Source: Alphaproteobacteria bacterium (lineage in GTDB: Bacteria > Pseudomonadota > Alphaproteobacteria > CACIAM-22H2). Taken from it: a stretch of 64,000 nucleotides of DNA. The notes under the pieces are model-generated. The model saw only the letters and a list, made by a program, of their open reading frames with translations, ran no database searches and was not told the origin of the DNA. Every line of letters begins with the position of its first letter. Positions within the stretch are counted from its first letter, which is position 1. Made by a program: the position numbers and the translations under genes. Where the stretch lies: contig WGNX01000005.1 of assembly GCA_016124335.1 (NCBI GenBank), positions 310,001 through 374,000 of the forward strand. The letters are read 5' to 3'. Below are positions 27,193-36,141 of this stretch, one piece after another.

Positions 27193-27780
27193 TCATGTCG
27201 CCAGTCTTGCGCTCGGATGCACGAGCGGGCGGTAGCCGGCGCGGATCGCCTCGACCGTGCCTTCGGGTGTCAGCACCTCGATGCTGCCCTCGGGCATTTC
27301 GGCTGGCGTGTAGCCGGCATGGCTCCAGCGCCACGCGCGGCCCTGCCATTTGAGGAAGGCCGCGTCGTCGATCGCGTACATCGCGCCGTCGGGGATTTCC
27401 GCGAACGTCGCGGGCCACGGGCGCAGGCGTTCGCCGGCGAGCGTGTTGTCGAGCTTCACGGCATCGGCCTTGCGGCCGGGAAACAGCTTCAGGAAGGTCT
27501 CATAGTTCGCCTTGCGGCATTCGCCGCACGGGCGGTGGCCGGCGGCAAGCGCCGTCGCCTCGTCGAGGAAGAACAGCTCGGTATAGCGGCCGGGCTGCAT
27601 CAGCGTGCGCTTGCGGTTCTTGAAGTTGAGCTGGCAGATCAGCCAGCGCTTCTCGCGCGTCGTCTCGACCTCGAGATTCCGGTGCTCGCCATGCAGGCAG
27701 CCGCGATTGCCCATGAACAGGCCGCGCGCGGGATCGGCCTCGATGGTGGAGAAAGGCGTGACGCGGTTCTGGAGCGTCAT
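27193..27780 (-). CDS. Conserved hypothetical protein with HRPCGECR motif
   Basis: Predicted 195 residues. Notable segments are ARGLFMGNRGCLHGEHRN, RYTELFFLDEATALAAGHRPCGECR and a later FLKWQGRAWRWSHAGY. The Cys pair in PCGEC with nearby His and Cys suggests a metal site. I recognise this as a family seen in alphaproteobacteria but know no function. The ATG at 27780 is 22 bases after the SDR gene stop, so the two may share a transcript. Confidence 0.7.
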   Translation of the reverse strand: MTLQNRVTPFSTIEADPARGLFMGNRGCLHGEHRNLEVETTREKRWLICQLNFKNRKRTLMQPGRYTELFFLDEATALAAGHRPCGECRKANYETFLKLFPGRKADAVKLDNTLAGERLRPWPATFAEIPDGAMYAIDDAAFLKWQGRAWRWSHAGYTPAEMPEGSIEVLTPEGTVEAIRAGYRPLVHPSARLAT

Positions 27781-27802
27781 CGTTGGCTCACTTGGGGCCG
27801 GC

Positions 27803-28564
27803 TCACTTCGGCCCCATGCGGATGGCGCCGTCGAGCCGCACGGTCTCGCCGTTGAGCATCGTGTTGGCAAGGAAGTGCAGCACCAGCGCCGCGTATTCGT
27901 CGGCCCGGCCGAAGCGCGAGGGGAAGGGCACCTGTGCGGCGAGGCTGTCCTGCACGTTCTGCGGCATGCCCAGCAGCATCGGCGTGCCGAACAGGCCGGG
28001 CGCGATCGTCATCACGCGGATGCCGGCCTTGGCGAATTCGCGTGCCGCCGGCAGCGTCAGCGCCGCCACGCCGCCCTTCGAGGCCGCATAGGCCGCCTGG
28101 CCGATCTGTCCTTCGAAGGCGGCGACCGAGGCGGTCATCACGATCAGCCCGCGCTCGCCCTCGGCATTCGCGGGCAATGCCTGCATGTCGGCCGCGACAA
28201 GCCGCATCATGTTGAACGTGCCGATCAGGTTGATCTCGATCACGCGGCGGAACGCGTCCAGCGCCATCGGCCCTTCCTTGCCCACGATGCGCGCGGCGGG
28301 GGCGATGCCTGCGCAGTTCACCAGCACGCGCGCGGGCCCGTGCGCCTTGCGCGCTTCGGCTACGCACGCTTCGGCCGCCTGCGCCGATGCGACGTCGCAG
28401 GCGAATGCCGTTCCGCCGATCTCGCCGGCCACGCGGCGCGCGGCTTCGATATTCACGTCGACGACCGCGACCTTGGCACCGGCCTTGGCCAAGGCGCGTG
28501 CGGTTCCTTCGCCAAGTCCCGATCCGCCGCCCGTGACGATCGCCGCTTCGCCCTTGATGTCCAT
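27803..28564 (-). CDS. SDR family oxidoreductase (3-hydroxyacyl-CoA dehydrogenase-like)
   Basis: Predicted 253 residues. Cofactor motif TGGGSGLGEG at 11-20, DVNIEAARR selecting NAD, NCAGIAPAARI, and the active-site Ser-Tyr-Lys in VMTASVAAFEGQIGQAAYAASKGG. Overall pattern, including NLIGTFNMMRLVA and PFPSRFGRADEYAALV, is close to type 2 3-hydroxyacyl-CoA dehydrogenases (HSD10-like), which act in branched-chain and fatty acid breakdown. Substrate assignment is by resemblance only. Confidence 0.82.
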   Translation of the reverse strand: MDIKGEAAIVTGGGSGLGEGTARALAKAGAKVAVVDVNIEAARRVAGEIGGTAFACDVASAQAAEACVAEARKAHGPARVLVNCAGIAPAARIVGKEGPMALDAFRRVIEINLIGTFNMMRLVAADMQALPANAEGERGLIVMTASVAAFEGQIGQAAYAASKGGVAALTLPAAREFAKAGIRVMTIAPGLFGTPMLLGMPQNVQDSLAAQVPFPSRFGRADEYAALVLHFLANTMLNGETVRLDGAIRMGPK

Positions 28565-28631
28565 TGCCGGTTCCCCCGCCTGCGTCTGCCCCCGCAACCT
28601 CTATCGGATTGCCGGGGCCGCGCCAACGCCT

Positions 28632-29531
28632 TCAGCCGCCGCGCGCGCGGACCGCCTCGCGCCGGGCGATATAAAGCGTGCTTGCCGCAATGACCAGGGC
28701 GCCGACGACCGTATAGGTGTCGAGCCTCTCGCCGAACACGAACACGCCGAAAATCGCGGCCGTGACCATCCGCCCGTAGTCGACGGGTTCGACCGCCGTC
28801 GCCTCGGCGATCCGATAGGCGCGCATCGAGCAATACTGGCCGCCGGCCCCCAGCGCGCCCAGACATAGGCCCGCCGCCCATTCGAGCGGCGTGGGCGTCT
28901 GCCATACGTAGAGCGCCGGCACGAACGAGATCACCGTGGCAAATGCGCTGAACCAGAAGACGGTCGATTCGGCGCTTTCCGTCGCACTTAGCCGCTTGAG
29001 CGCCACCGATACGCACGCGACGAAGAAGCCGGCCAGCAGCGCCACCAGCGCATAGGGATCGAATACGCCCGAGCCCGGCCGCACCATGATGACGACGCCA
29101 AGGAAGCCCACGGCCGTCGCCGTCCACCGCCGCCAGCGGACCACCTCGTCGAGCAGCAGCACGGCCAGCACCACGAGGAAGAGCTGGCGCACGTAGCCAA
29201 GCGCCACCGCATCGGCCAGCGGCATGCGTGCCACGGCGACGAAGCCGCAGGCCATCGCCGTATAGCCCAGCAGCGTGCGCGCGAAATGCGCGCCGATGCG
29301 ACGCGTCGCCACGCGGCGGAACCCGCCGAGGCCAAGCACGAGCGGCGCCATGATGAGGAAGGCGAAGAAGCAGCGGAAAAAGGCGACCTGGATGGGATGC
29401 AGAAGCGAGCCCAGGCCCTTGATGAGCGCATCCATCGTGCCGAACAGCAGCATGGCGAGGGCCGCCCAAAGGCAGCCGCGCACGTTGCCGGGAAGCGATT
29501 CCAGGCGCGTGCGCAGCTCGGCCGGCGTCAT
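28632..29531 (-). CDS. DMT superfamily transporter, EamA type (third of three)
   Basis: Predicted 299 residues with ten membrane helices in two EamA repeats. MLLFGTMDALIKGLG and PVDYGRMVTAAIFGVFVFGE are the repeat landmarks. Such proteins export or import amino acids, nucleotides or other small metabolites. Its ATG overlaps the stop of the preceding paralogue (ATGA). The three EamA genes at 28632-31353 differ enough to be old duplicates. Confidence 0.88.
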   Translation of the reverse strand: MTPAELRTRLESLPGNVRGCLWAALAMLLFGTMDALIKGLGSLLHPIQVAFFRCFFAFLIMAPLVLGLGGFRRVATRRIGAHFARTLLGYTAMACGFVAVARMPLADAVALGYVRQLFLVVLAVLLLDEVVRWRRWTATAVGFLGVVIMVRPGSGVFDPYALVALLAGFFVACVSVALKRLSATESAESTVFWFSAFATVISFVPALYVWQTPTPLEWAAGLCLGALGAGGQYCSMRAYRIAEATAVEPVDYGRMVTAAIFGVFVFGERLDTYTVVGALVIAASTLYIARREAVRARGG

Positions 29532-30415
29532 GCGCCCTCGCTGCGGGGCTGTTTGCCGTGGGCGAGCTCGCGATAGGCGATATAGAGCGTCGCCGCCACG
29601 AGGATGGCCGAGCCCAGCATCGTCCAGCGATCGGGGATCTCGGCGAAGAAGATCCAGCCGTAGACGATCGCGAAGACGAGCCGCGTATAGTCGAACGGTA
29701 CGACCGCCGAGGCTTCCGCCGCCCGATAGGCCTTGAGCGCCATCCACTGCGCGCCGCTGGCCGTGCACCCGATCGTGACCATCAGCGCGAATTCGCCCGC
29801 CGTGGGCGTCTGCCACACGATCATCGCCGGCACGAAGCTTGCGATCGACGTGACGATCCCGAAATAGGCCATGATCGTCGCGTTGCGCTCGCTGCCCTGG
29901 AGCTTCTTGACGAGGACGATCACGTCGGCGACGAGAAAGGCGCCGGCAAGGGCCGCCACATGCGCGAAATCGAAAATTTCCGAGCCGGGCCGCACGATGA
30001 TGACCACGCCCACGAAGCCCGCCGCGGTCGCCGACCAGCGTCGCCAGCCCACATGCTCGCCAAGGAACGTCGCGGCGAGCAGCACGGCGAACAGCGGCTT
30101 GGCAAAGCCGATGGCGGTGGCGTCGGCCAGCGGCAGGTGCGTGACGGCGTACATGCCGCAGAACATGCCCGAAACGCCCACGAGGGCGCGCATCACGTGC
30201 AGCATCGGCCGACCCGTCATGAACAGGCCGGTGCCGCCGCGCAGCACGAACGGCAGCACCGCGATGAAGCCGAACAGGCAGCGGAAGAACGCGATCTCGA
30301 AGGAATCGAGCCGTGTGCCCAGTTCCTTGACGACCGCGTTCTGCGCCGAGAAGACGATGCCCGAGGCGATCATCCACAGCGCCCCTTCGAGATTGCTGCG
30401 CGCGGGCCCGCTCAT
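29528..30415 (-). CDS. DMT superfamily transporter, EamA type (second of three)
   Basis: Predicted 295 residues, ten membrane helices. IVFSAQNAVVKELGTRLDS and PFDYTRLVFAIVYGWIFFAE mark the two EamA repeats. It overlaps both neighbours by four bases, so the three paralogues are expected to be made from one transcript in similar amounts, which would allow hetero-oligomers (inference). Confidence 0.88.
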   Translation of the reverse strand: MSGPARSNLEGALWMIASGIVFSAQNAVVKELGTRLDSFEIAFFRCLFGFIAVLPFVLRGGTGLFMTGRPMLHVMRALVGVSGMFCGMYAVTHLPLADATAIGFAKPLFAVLLAATFLGEHVGWRRWSATAAGFVGVVIIVRPGSEIFDFAHVAALAGAFLVADVIVLVKKLQGSERNATIMAYFGIVTSIASFVPAMIVWQTPTAGEFALMVTIGCTASGAQWMALKAYRAAEASAVVPFDYTRLVFAIVYGWIFFAEIPDRWTMLGSAILVAATLYIAYRELAHGKQPRSEGA

Positions 30416-31353
30416 GCCGGCGGCGCCGGCTTGGGTACCGGCGGGGGCCGGCCGTCGGCCTCCGGGTTGCGCGCCAGATGCGCCTCGCGCCGCACGATGT
30501 AGAAGGTGGACGCGAAGATGATGGCGCCGCCCACGGCCGTCCAGATGTCGGGCGTTTCGCCGAACGCGAAATACGCGATCACGGCCGACATCGGCAGGCG
30601 CGAGAAATCGAACGGCAGCACGTACGATGCCTCGCATGCGGCAAGCGCACGCGTGTAGCACTGGTGGCTGATCGTCGCGAAAATGCCCAGCAGCACGGTC
30701 AGGCCGACCGCGTGCAGCGAGGGCCATTTCCACACGAACACCGCCGGCAGCAGCGCGCACGGCAGCATGTAGAGCGTCATGTAGACGATGATGGCGTTCG
30801 GATTGTCGGTGCGCGTGAGCTGCTTGACCGTGATCGCGTTCCAGCCGCCCAGTGCCGCCGAAGCCAGCACCAGCAGATGGGCGAAATTCAGGTCCTGGAA
30901 GCCCGGCCGGATGACGACCATCGCGCCGCACAGGCCCACGATCGTCGCCGTCCAGCGCCGCGCGCGCACCACTTCGCCCAGCAGAAGGGCGGCGGCGGCG
31001 GTGGCGAAGATCGGCGAGGTGAAGGACAGCGCCGTCACTTCCGCGATCTCGAGATAGGCAAGGCTGGTGAACGTGCACAGCATCGCGATGTAGCCGACGA
31101 GCGAACGGCTGAGATAGAGCTTGTGGCTCGCCGTCGCGAGCCCGCCGATCCCCACGCGCGCCAGCCACGGCAGCATGAAGACGAGCCCGATCAGCACGCG
31201 GAAGAACGAGACCTGGAAAGGGTGGAGTTCGAAGGTGAGGGCCCGGATCAGCACGTTCATTCCGGCGAACCCGAAGGCCGCAGCCGTCATCAGGACGGCG
31301 CCCCTGACCGGGCCGGACAACTGCCGGAACCGGCCGCCAATTTCCTCGAACAT
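30412..31353 (-). CDS. DMT superfamily transporter, EamA type (first of three)
   Basis: Predicted 313 residues, ten membrane helices plus a short Pro-rich cytoplasmic tail. FGFAGMNVLIRALTFELHP and PFDFSRLPMSAVIAYFAFGE are the repeat signatures. GAGAGGA lies 7 bases before the ATG at 31353, making it the only one of the three with a clear ribosome site of its own; the other two start within its or each other's stop codon. Confidence 0.88.
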   Translation of the reverse strand: MFEEIGGRFRQLSGPVRGAVLMTAAAFGFAGMNVLIRALTFELHPFQVSFFRVLIGLVFMLPWLARVGIGGLATASHKLYLSRSLVGYIAMLCTFTSLAYLEIAEVTALSFTSPIFATAAAALLLGEVVRARRWTATIVGLCGAMVVIRPGFQDLNFAHLLVLASAALGGWNAITVKQLTRTDNPNAIIVYMTLYMLPCALLPAVFVWKWPSLHAVGLTVLLGIFATISHQCYTRALAACEASYVLPFDFSRLPMSAVIAYFAFGETPDIWTAVGGAIIFASTFYIVRREAHLARNPEADGRPPPVPKPAPPA

Positions 31354-31503
31354 CGGCGATCCTCTCGGCGACGACGTTAGCCCAGCCGGTGCCGTGTTGC
31401 GCGCATTTTTGCGGGCAAGGCAGATCTGCCCCATGCACGGGGCTCATGTGCGAGCCCCATGCCGGGGATTGATTCGACTTTTCGGAAAATTGCGGCGGAA
31501 ACG

Positions 31504-32133
31504 CTAGTCCAGCAGCGTTGCCTCGGTCACGGCGCGGAATTCCCTCTCGCTCACGCCCTCGGCAAGCTCGACGAGCTTGAGCCCGCCTTTCGCCACGTCG
31601 AGGACGCCCAGATTCGTGATGATCCGGTTGACCACGCCCTTGCCGGTCAGCGGCAGCGTGCACTTCTTGAGCACCTTCGATTCGCCGGCCTTGTTGGTGT
31701 GGTCCATGACCACGACCACGCGCCCCACGCCGGCAACCAGATCCATGGCGCCGCCCATGCCCTTCACGAGCTTGCCCGGGATCATCCAGTTGGCGAGGTC
31801 GCCTTCCTGCGAGACTTCCATGGCGCCGAGAATGGCCATGGCGATCTTGCCGCCGCGGATCATCCCGAAGCTCGTCGCGGAATCGAAGAACGACGTCTGC
31901 GGCAGTTCGGTGATCGTCTGCTTGCCGGCGTTGATGAGGTCGGGGTCTTCCTCGCCCTCGAACGGGAAGGGGCCCATGCCCAGCATCCCGTTTTCCGACT
32001 GCAGCGTGACCGACACGCCTTCGGGGATGTAGTTGGACACCAGCGTCGGGATGCCGATGCCGAGATTGACGTACCAGCCGTCCTGAAGATCTTTCGCGGC
32101 GCGGGCCGCCATCTGATCGCGGTTCCAGGGCAT
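31504..32133 (-). CDS. scoB: 3-oxoacid CoA-transferase subunit B
   Basis: Predicted 209 residues. [16 protein letters not shown] and [14 protein letters not shown] carry the family signature; the Glu in SENG is the residue that forms the glutamyl-CoA thioester. With subunit A it moves CoA from succinyl-CoA to acetoacetate or another 3-oxo acid. GAGGAG precedes the ATG. It lies 11 bases after scoA. Confidence 0.92.
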   Translation of the reverse strand: MPWNRDQMAARAAKDLQDGWYVNLGIGIPTLVSNYIPEGVSVTLQSENGMLGMGPFPFEGEEDPDLINAGKQTITELPQTSFFDSATSFGMIRGGKIAMAILGAMEVSQEGDLANWMIPGKLVKGMGGAMDLVAGVGRVVVVMDHTNKAGESKVLKKCTLPLTGKGVVNRIITNLGVLDVAKGGLKLVELAEGVSEREFRAVTEATLLD

Positions 32134-32144
32134 GGGTCTTCTCC

Positions 32145-32846
32145 TCAGGATGCGCGCTTGCGGGTGGTGCGCTGTTCGATGCGCTTTTCGTGCTTGCCCT
32201 GGATCAGGCGATGCACGTAGACGCCCGGCAGGTGGATGTGGTCCGGGTCGAGCGAACCCAGCGGCACGATCTCTTCGACCTCGGCCACGCAAACCTTGCC
32301 GCACATCGCGGCCGGCGGGTTGAAGTTGCGCGCGGCCTTGCGGAAAACGAGATTGCCCGACGGATCGGCCTTCCACGCCTTGACGATGGAAACATCGGCG
32401 ACGAGCCCGCGCTCGAGCACGTAGGTCTTGCCGTCGAATTCCTTCAGTTCCTTGCCGTCGGCGATCACGGTGCCCACGCCGGTGCGCGTATAGAAGCCGG
32501 GGATGCCCGCACCGCCCGCGCGCATGCGTTCGGCCAGCGTGCCCTGCGGGTTGAACTCGATCTCGAGTTCGCCCGCGAGATACTGGCGCATGAATTCCGC
32601 GTTCTCGCCCACATAGGACGAGATCATCTTCTTCACCTGCCGCGTGCCGAGCAGGATGCCCAGGCCGAAGCCGTCCACGCCCGCGTTGTTCGACGCGACC
32701 GTCAGGTTCTTGGTGCCGGCTTCCTTGATGGCGCCGATGAGAAGTTCGGGAATGCCGCACAGGCCGAAGCCGCCCGCCGCGATCAGCATGCCGTCGAACA
32801 GCAGGCCGTCGAGCGCCGCAGTCGCGTTCTTGTAGACTTTCTTCAT
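32145..32846 (-). CDS. scoA: 3-oxoacid CoA-transferase subunit A
   Basis: Predicted 233 residues. [21 protein letters not shown] contains the GG-F-G-x-C-G-x-P CoA-binding loop; [22 protein letters not shown] and [17 protein letters not shown] are typical. The length and motifs match the SCOT type more than the AtoDA or PcaIJ types. First gene of a two-gene unit with scoB. Confidence 0.92.
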   Translation of the reverse strand: MKKVYKNATAALDGLLFDGMLIAAGGFGLCGIPELLIGAIKEAGTKNLTVASNNAGVDGFGLGILLGTRQVKKMISSYVGENAEFMRQYLAGELEIEFNPQGTLAERMRAGGAGIPGFYTRTGVGTVIADGKELKEFDGKTYVLERGLVADVSIVKAWKADPSGNLVFRKAARNFNPPAAMCGKVCVAEVEEIVPLGSLDPDHIHLPGVYVHRLIQGKHEKRIEQRTTRKRAS

Positions 32847-32961
32847 GTGCCCTCCCCGGTGCGCGCTGCCCGGCCGGGATCGTACTACGACCGGCGGACG
32901 GCGGCGGGGCCGAGTACATCAAGACCCGGGGGCCAAATCAAGGCCAGCAGCGGCGCCCGGC

Positions 32962-33930
32962 CTAGGGCTCGACCGGCGTGGCTGCCGGCAGGGCCATTCC
33001 CTTGGCCGCCAGCACGTCGCGCAGCCGGTCGGGATAGTCCGTGATGATCCCGTCGACGCCCATTTCGACGAGCCGGGCCATGTCGGCCGGCTCGTTGACG
33101 GTCCACGCAAGCACCTTGATGCCCAGCGCCTTCGCCTCGGCCAGGGCCGTCGCCGTCAGGTCGCGATGGAACGCCGACCAGATCCGCCCGCCCGCCGCAT
33201 GGACAAGGCGCGGCGTGGAATTGCCGTGGTCGGCGGCATCCAGGCCGGTCCATGGGCTTTTCCCGCGCCCTTTCCACACATTGTCGCCGTTGCCGCGTTC
33301 AAGCGTCAGGTACGAGCGCGCAAGTTCGGGCGCCAGCCGCGCCGCGACGGCAAGCGTACGCCAGTCAAACGACTGCAATGTCGTCCGGCTTCGCATGCCC
33401 GCCTTGTCGATGGCCGCAATCGCCTGGCGCACGAACGCCTCGGGCGCAAGCGTGTCGTCCGGGGCGAGCGGGGAGAGTTTCGTTTCGATATCGAAGCGCA
33501 CCGTCGCATTGCCCGCACGTCGCGCGAGGCCGAAGACCTGATCGAGCGTGGGCATGCGCGTGCCGGGGATCGCGGTCTGGCTTGCGAAGGTGCGCGCATA
33601 ATCGATGCCAGGGCGTATCGCACCAACGTCATGACGCATCAGTTCGGCAAGCGTCAGTTCGCGCACGCGCGGTGCAGGAGGGGTCAGCCATTCGCCGTCG
33701 GGGCCGCGCGTGATGTCGGGATTGAGCCTGCGGTCGTGCGCCACGACGACGACATCATCCTTCGTGATGCCGAGATCGAGCTCGAGCGTCGTCACGCCGA
33801 TCGACAGCGCCTTGGCGAAGGCCGGCAACGTGTTCTCGGGCATGTGGCCGCGCGTGCCGCGATGGCCTTCGATGTCGAACGCGCAGGCGGGAAAGGACAG
33901 CAGGCAGGCGATCAGGACGGTAACGCGCAT
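32962..33930 (-). CDS. Periplasmic glycerophosphodiester phosphodiesterase
   Basis: Predicted 322 residues with a signal peptide (MRVTVLIACLLSFPACA). The GDPD barrel shows GHRGTRGHMPENTLPAF (catalytic His and Glu), then ELDLGITKDDVVVVAHD (second catalytic His and metal ligands). The enzyme would release glycerol-3-phosphate from glycerophosphodiesters in the periplasm. It ends with DGIITDYPDRL, the usual closing motif. Divergent from the DinB gene by 66 bases. Confidence 0.9.
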   Translation of the reverse strand: MRVTVLIACLLSFPACAFDIEGHRGTRGHMPENTLPAFAKALSIGVTTLELDLGITKDDVVVVAHDRRLNPDITRGPDGEWLTPPAPRVRELTLAELMRHDVGAIRPGIDYARTFASQTAIPGTRMPTLDQVFGLARRAGNATVRFDIETKLSPLAPDDTLAPEAFVRQAIAAIDKAGMRSRTTLQSFDWRTLAVAARLAPELARSYLTLERGNGDNVWKGRGKSPWTGLDAADHGNSTPRLVHAAGGRIWSAFHRDLTATALAEAKALGIKVLAWTVNEPADMARLVEMGVDGIITDYPDRLRDVLAAKGMALPAATPVEP

Positions 33931-33996
33931 CGGTTTTCTTTCGAACGGGAATCGGCGCATGATCGTGGCGCCGAGTTCGGCGAGGGAGCATTGCAG

Positions 33997-34503
33997 ATGA
34001 AGCCCGACCAGTTCCGCGTGATGGCACGCTACAACCAGTGGGCCAACGAACGACTCTACGCCGCGTGCGCGAAGCTGCACGAGCCGGATCTTTTCCTGCA
34101 ACGCCCGTCGTTCTTCGGCTCGATCCACGCGACGCTCAATCACATCCTTGTCGCGGACCGGATCTGGATGGGGCGGCTCACCGGCCATCCGGCGAAGATC
34201 GCGCGGCTCGACGAGATCCTATACGGCGATTTTCCCGGCCTGCGCGTGGCGCGCACGGCCGAAGACGCGCAGATCGTCGCGTTCTGCGACGCGCTCGATG
34301 AGCCCAACGTGAATACGACGCTGCGCTACAAAAACATGGCCGGCGAGGCGAAGGCCATTCCGGTGCGCTGGGTGTTGACGCATTTTTTCAACCACCAGAC
34401 CCACCACCGCGGGCAGGTCCACTGCCTGCTTTCCCAGACGAGCGTCGCCCCGCCGTCGCTCGACCTGGCCTATTTTTTCCCGGAAGCGAAGCTGACGACG
34501 TAG
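33997..34503 (+). CDS. DinB family protein
   Basis: Predicted 168-residue four-helix protein. The three-His metal site is seen in HATLNHILVADRIWMGRL and HFFNHQTHHRGQ. DinB/YfiT-like proteins are often thiol-dependent (bacillithiol, mycothiol or glutathione) transferases. Its last 116 bases lie opposite the 3' end of the LysR gene, an unusually long convergent overlap. GAGGGA precedes the ATG. Confidence 0.88.
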   Translation: MKPDQFRVMARYNQWANERLYAACAKLHEPDLFLQRPSFFGSIHATLNHILVADRIWMGRLTGHPAKIARLDEILYGDFPGLRVARTAEDAQIVAFCDALDEPNVNTTLRYKNMAGEAKAIPVRWVLTHFFNHQTHHRGQVHCLLSQTSVAPPSLDLAYFFPEAKLTT

Positions 34504-35398
34504 GGGCCGAACGCCATTCGGCCGTTTCCTCCATGAGCCAGTCGCGAAGTGCCCGGATCGTCGGCCGCTCGATGTCCTGCCGCCGGCAGACGAACCAGTA
34601 AGCGCGACCCGAGGGCGTCACGATCGGCAGCGGCTGGACGAGCCGGCCCGACGCGATCTGTGCGGCGAACAGGAACGGGGCACCGATGGCGATGCCCATG
34701 CCCTCCATCGCGGCTTCGACCGCCACGCGCGTCGAATCGAACGTGGCCGCGCGCCGGCGCGCCGGGCACGGGCCCACGCCCGCGGCCGCGCACCATGTCT
34801 TCCATTCGTCGTAGACGATGTTGTCGTCGAGCAGCGGATGATCCATCACGTCCGCCGGCTTGCGGATCTTCTTTGCCAGCGACGGCGCGCACAGCGGCGT
34901 CAGCACGTCGTCGAACAGGCGGTCGGCGTGCACGCCCGGATAGTGCCCGTCGCCGTAGCGGATCGCCGCATCGATGGGCTCGCGCGTGAAATCGACGAGC
35001 CGCGCCGAGGTCTCGAGGCGCAGTTCGATGGCCGGATGCTTTGCCGCGAAGCGGCCCAGGCGCGGAACAAGGAAGGTGAGCGCGATCGTCGTGAGCAGGC
35101 TCAGCCGGACGGTGCCGGCCGTGTCGCGTTCGCGTGCGCGTTCGACCGCGCTTGCGATGCGCACGAAGGCACCTTCCAGCTCCGGCGCAAGCGAGGCACC
35201 CGCCGGCGTCAGCGCCAGTGCGCGCGTCAGGCGGTTGAACAGCTTCACGCCCAGCGCGTCTTCCAGCCCCTTCACCTGATGGCTGACGGCCGCCTGCGTG
35301 ACGCCAAGCTCTTCGGCGGCCTTGGTGAGCGACAGATGGCGCGCGGCCGCCTCGAAGGCGCGCAACGCGTTGAGCGGGGGAAGGCGGGAAGTGGTCAT
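34388..35398 (-). CDS. LysR family transcriptional regulator (GcvA-like)
   Basis: Predicted 336 residues. The N-terminal helix-turn-helix is LPPLNALRAFEAAARHLS and LTKAAEELGVTQAAVSHQVK, typical of the GcvA group, followed by the periplasmic-binding-like sensor with YGDGHYPGVHADRLF. The last 40 or so residues (rich in Ser, Gly, Arg, Pro) are not part of the family fold and are read from DNA antisense to the DinB gene; the ancestral stop was probably lost. Divergent from the DUF1127 gene, with a possible operator at 35411-35432. Confidence 0.88.
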   Translation of the reverse strand: MTTSRLPPLNALRAFEAAARHLSLTKAAEELGVTQAAVSHQVKGLEDALGVKLFNRLTRALALTPAGASLAPELEGAFVRIASAVERARERDTAGTVRLSLLTTIALTFLVPRLGRFAAKHPAIELRLETSARLVDFTREPIDAAIRYGDGHYPGVHADRLFDDVLTPLCAPSLAKKIRKPADVMDHPLLDDNIVYDEWKTWCAAAGVGPCPARRRAATFDSTRVAVEAAMEGMGIAIGAPFLFAAQIASGRLVQPLPIVTPSGRAYWFVCRRQDIERPTIRALRDWLMEETAEWRSAPTSSASLPGKNRPGRATAGRRSSGKAGSGPARGGGSGG

Positions 35399-35410
35399 GC
35401 CTTAGATTAC

Positions 35411-35432
35411 CTTATGTATCGCCCCAGATAAG
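35411..35432. promoter_or_regulatory. Candidate LysR operator in the divergent gap
   Basis: Inverted repeat CTTAT-N12-ATAAG located 13 bases upstream of the LysR gene start. It has the T-N-A dyad form and position expected of an autoregulatory LysR site. Prediction only. Confidence 0.35.
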
Positions 35433-35506
35433 ATCGTTTGTCCGACCCCTATTTTACGGACAGATTCACGATCGTTCCAAGCGTGGAACATGAAGGAGAT
35501 TGGGCC

Positions 35507-35737
35507 ATGACATGCGTAGCGATGGAGTGCGGGGTCGATCCTTGGGGCGCCTGGCGGGCGGCCTTTTCGGCCGTCGGCGTCGCGGTATCGACAAGCGTGG
35601 TGGCGCTGGCGATCTGGCAGGATCGTGCCCGGGCGCGCGCCCGGCTGGAAGGGCTCGACGACTCGGCGCTCAAGGACATGGGGCTGTCGCGCGCGGACGT
35701 CTCGCGCGAAATCGAGAAGCCGTTCTGGCGCGGATGA
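35507..35737 (+). CDS. DUF1127 domain protein (YjiS-like)
   Basis: Predicted 76 residues. The C-terminal 35 residues RLEGLDDSALKDMGLSRADV with IEKPFWRG are the DUF1127 motif; the N terminus has one short hydrophobic stretch (AVGVAVSTSVVALAIW). Small DUF1127 proteins in alphaproteobacteria have been linked to RNA handling and phosphate or carbon metabolism. AAGGAGAT is 6-7 bases before the ATG. Its stop overlaps the next start (ATGA). Confidence 0.85.
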   Translation: MTCVAMECGVDPWGAWRAAFSAVGVAVSTSVVALAIWQDRARARARLEGLDDSALKDMGLSRADVSREIEKPFWRG

Positions 35738-36141
35738 GCGCCGGATCGCTCGCGGGTGGTTGCCTTTGCGGCGCGGTACGCTATCGCGCCGAGGGGCCGG
35801 TCATCCGGGTGAACCACTGCCATTGCGGCCAGTGCCGGCGCGTGAGCGGCGCCATCGCGGCGACGTGGGCCGCTGTGCCGGTCGCCGGTTTCGTCATCGA
35901 AGGTGCGCGGCCGGCCGAATTTCGCGCGTCGGATTTCGCGACGCGTTCTTTCTGCGGGGCGTGCGGTTCGACGCTGTTCTGGAAGCGCGACGGGGCGGAG
36001 AAGATCGATATCGCCGTCGGCACGCTCGACGATGCCGCCGCGATTCGCGCGGGTCGGCACGACCATGTCGAAGTGCGCCTGCCGGGCTTCGCGCTCGACC
36101 CGCAGCTGCCGTCCTTCTGTGCCGACGGCACGAAGCTCTAG
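35734..36141 (+). CDS. GFA family protein (glutathione-dependent formaldehyde-activating type)
   Basis: Predicted 135 residues. Zinc-binding cysteines occur as GGCLCGAVRY, HCHCGQCRR and SFCGACGSTLFWKR, the standard GFA/CENP-V pattern. Most members are not true formaldehyde-activating enzymes and have unknown substrates. Translationally coupled to the DUF1127 gene. Its stop shares CTAG with the stop of the converging PLP enzyme gene. Confidence 0.88.
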   Translation: MSAGSLAGGCLCGAVRYRAEGPVIRVNHCHCGQCRRVSGAIAATWAAVPVAGFVIEGARPAEFRASDFATRSFCGACGSTLFWKRDGAEKIDIAVGTLDDAAAIRAGRHDHVEVRLPGFALDPQLPSFCADGTKL

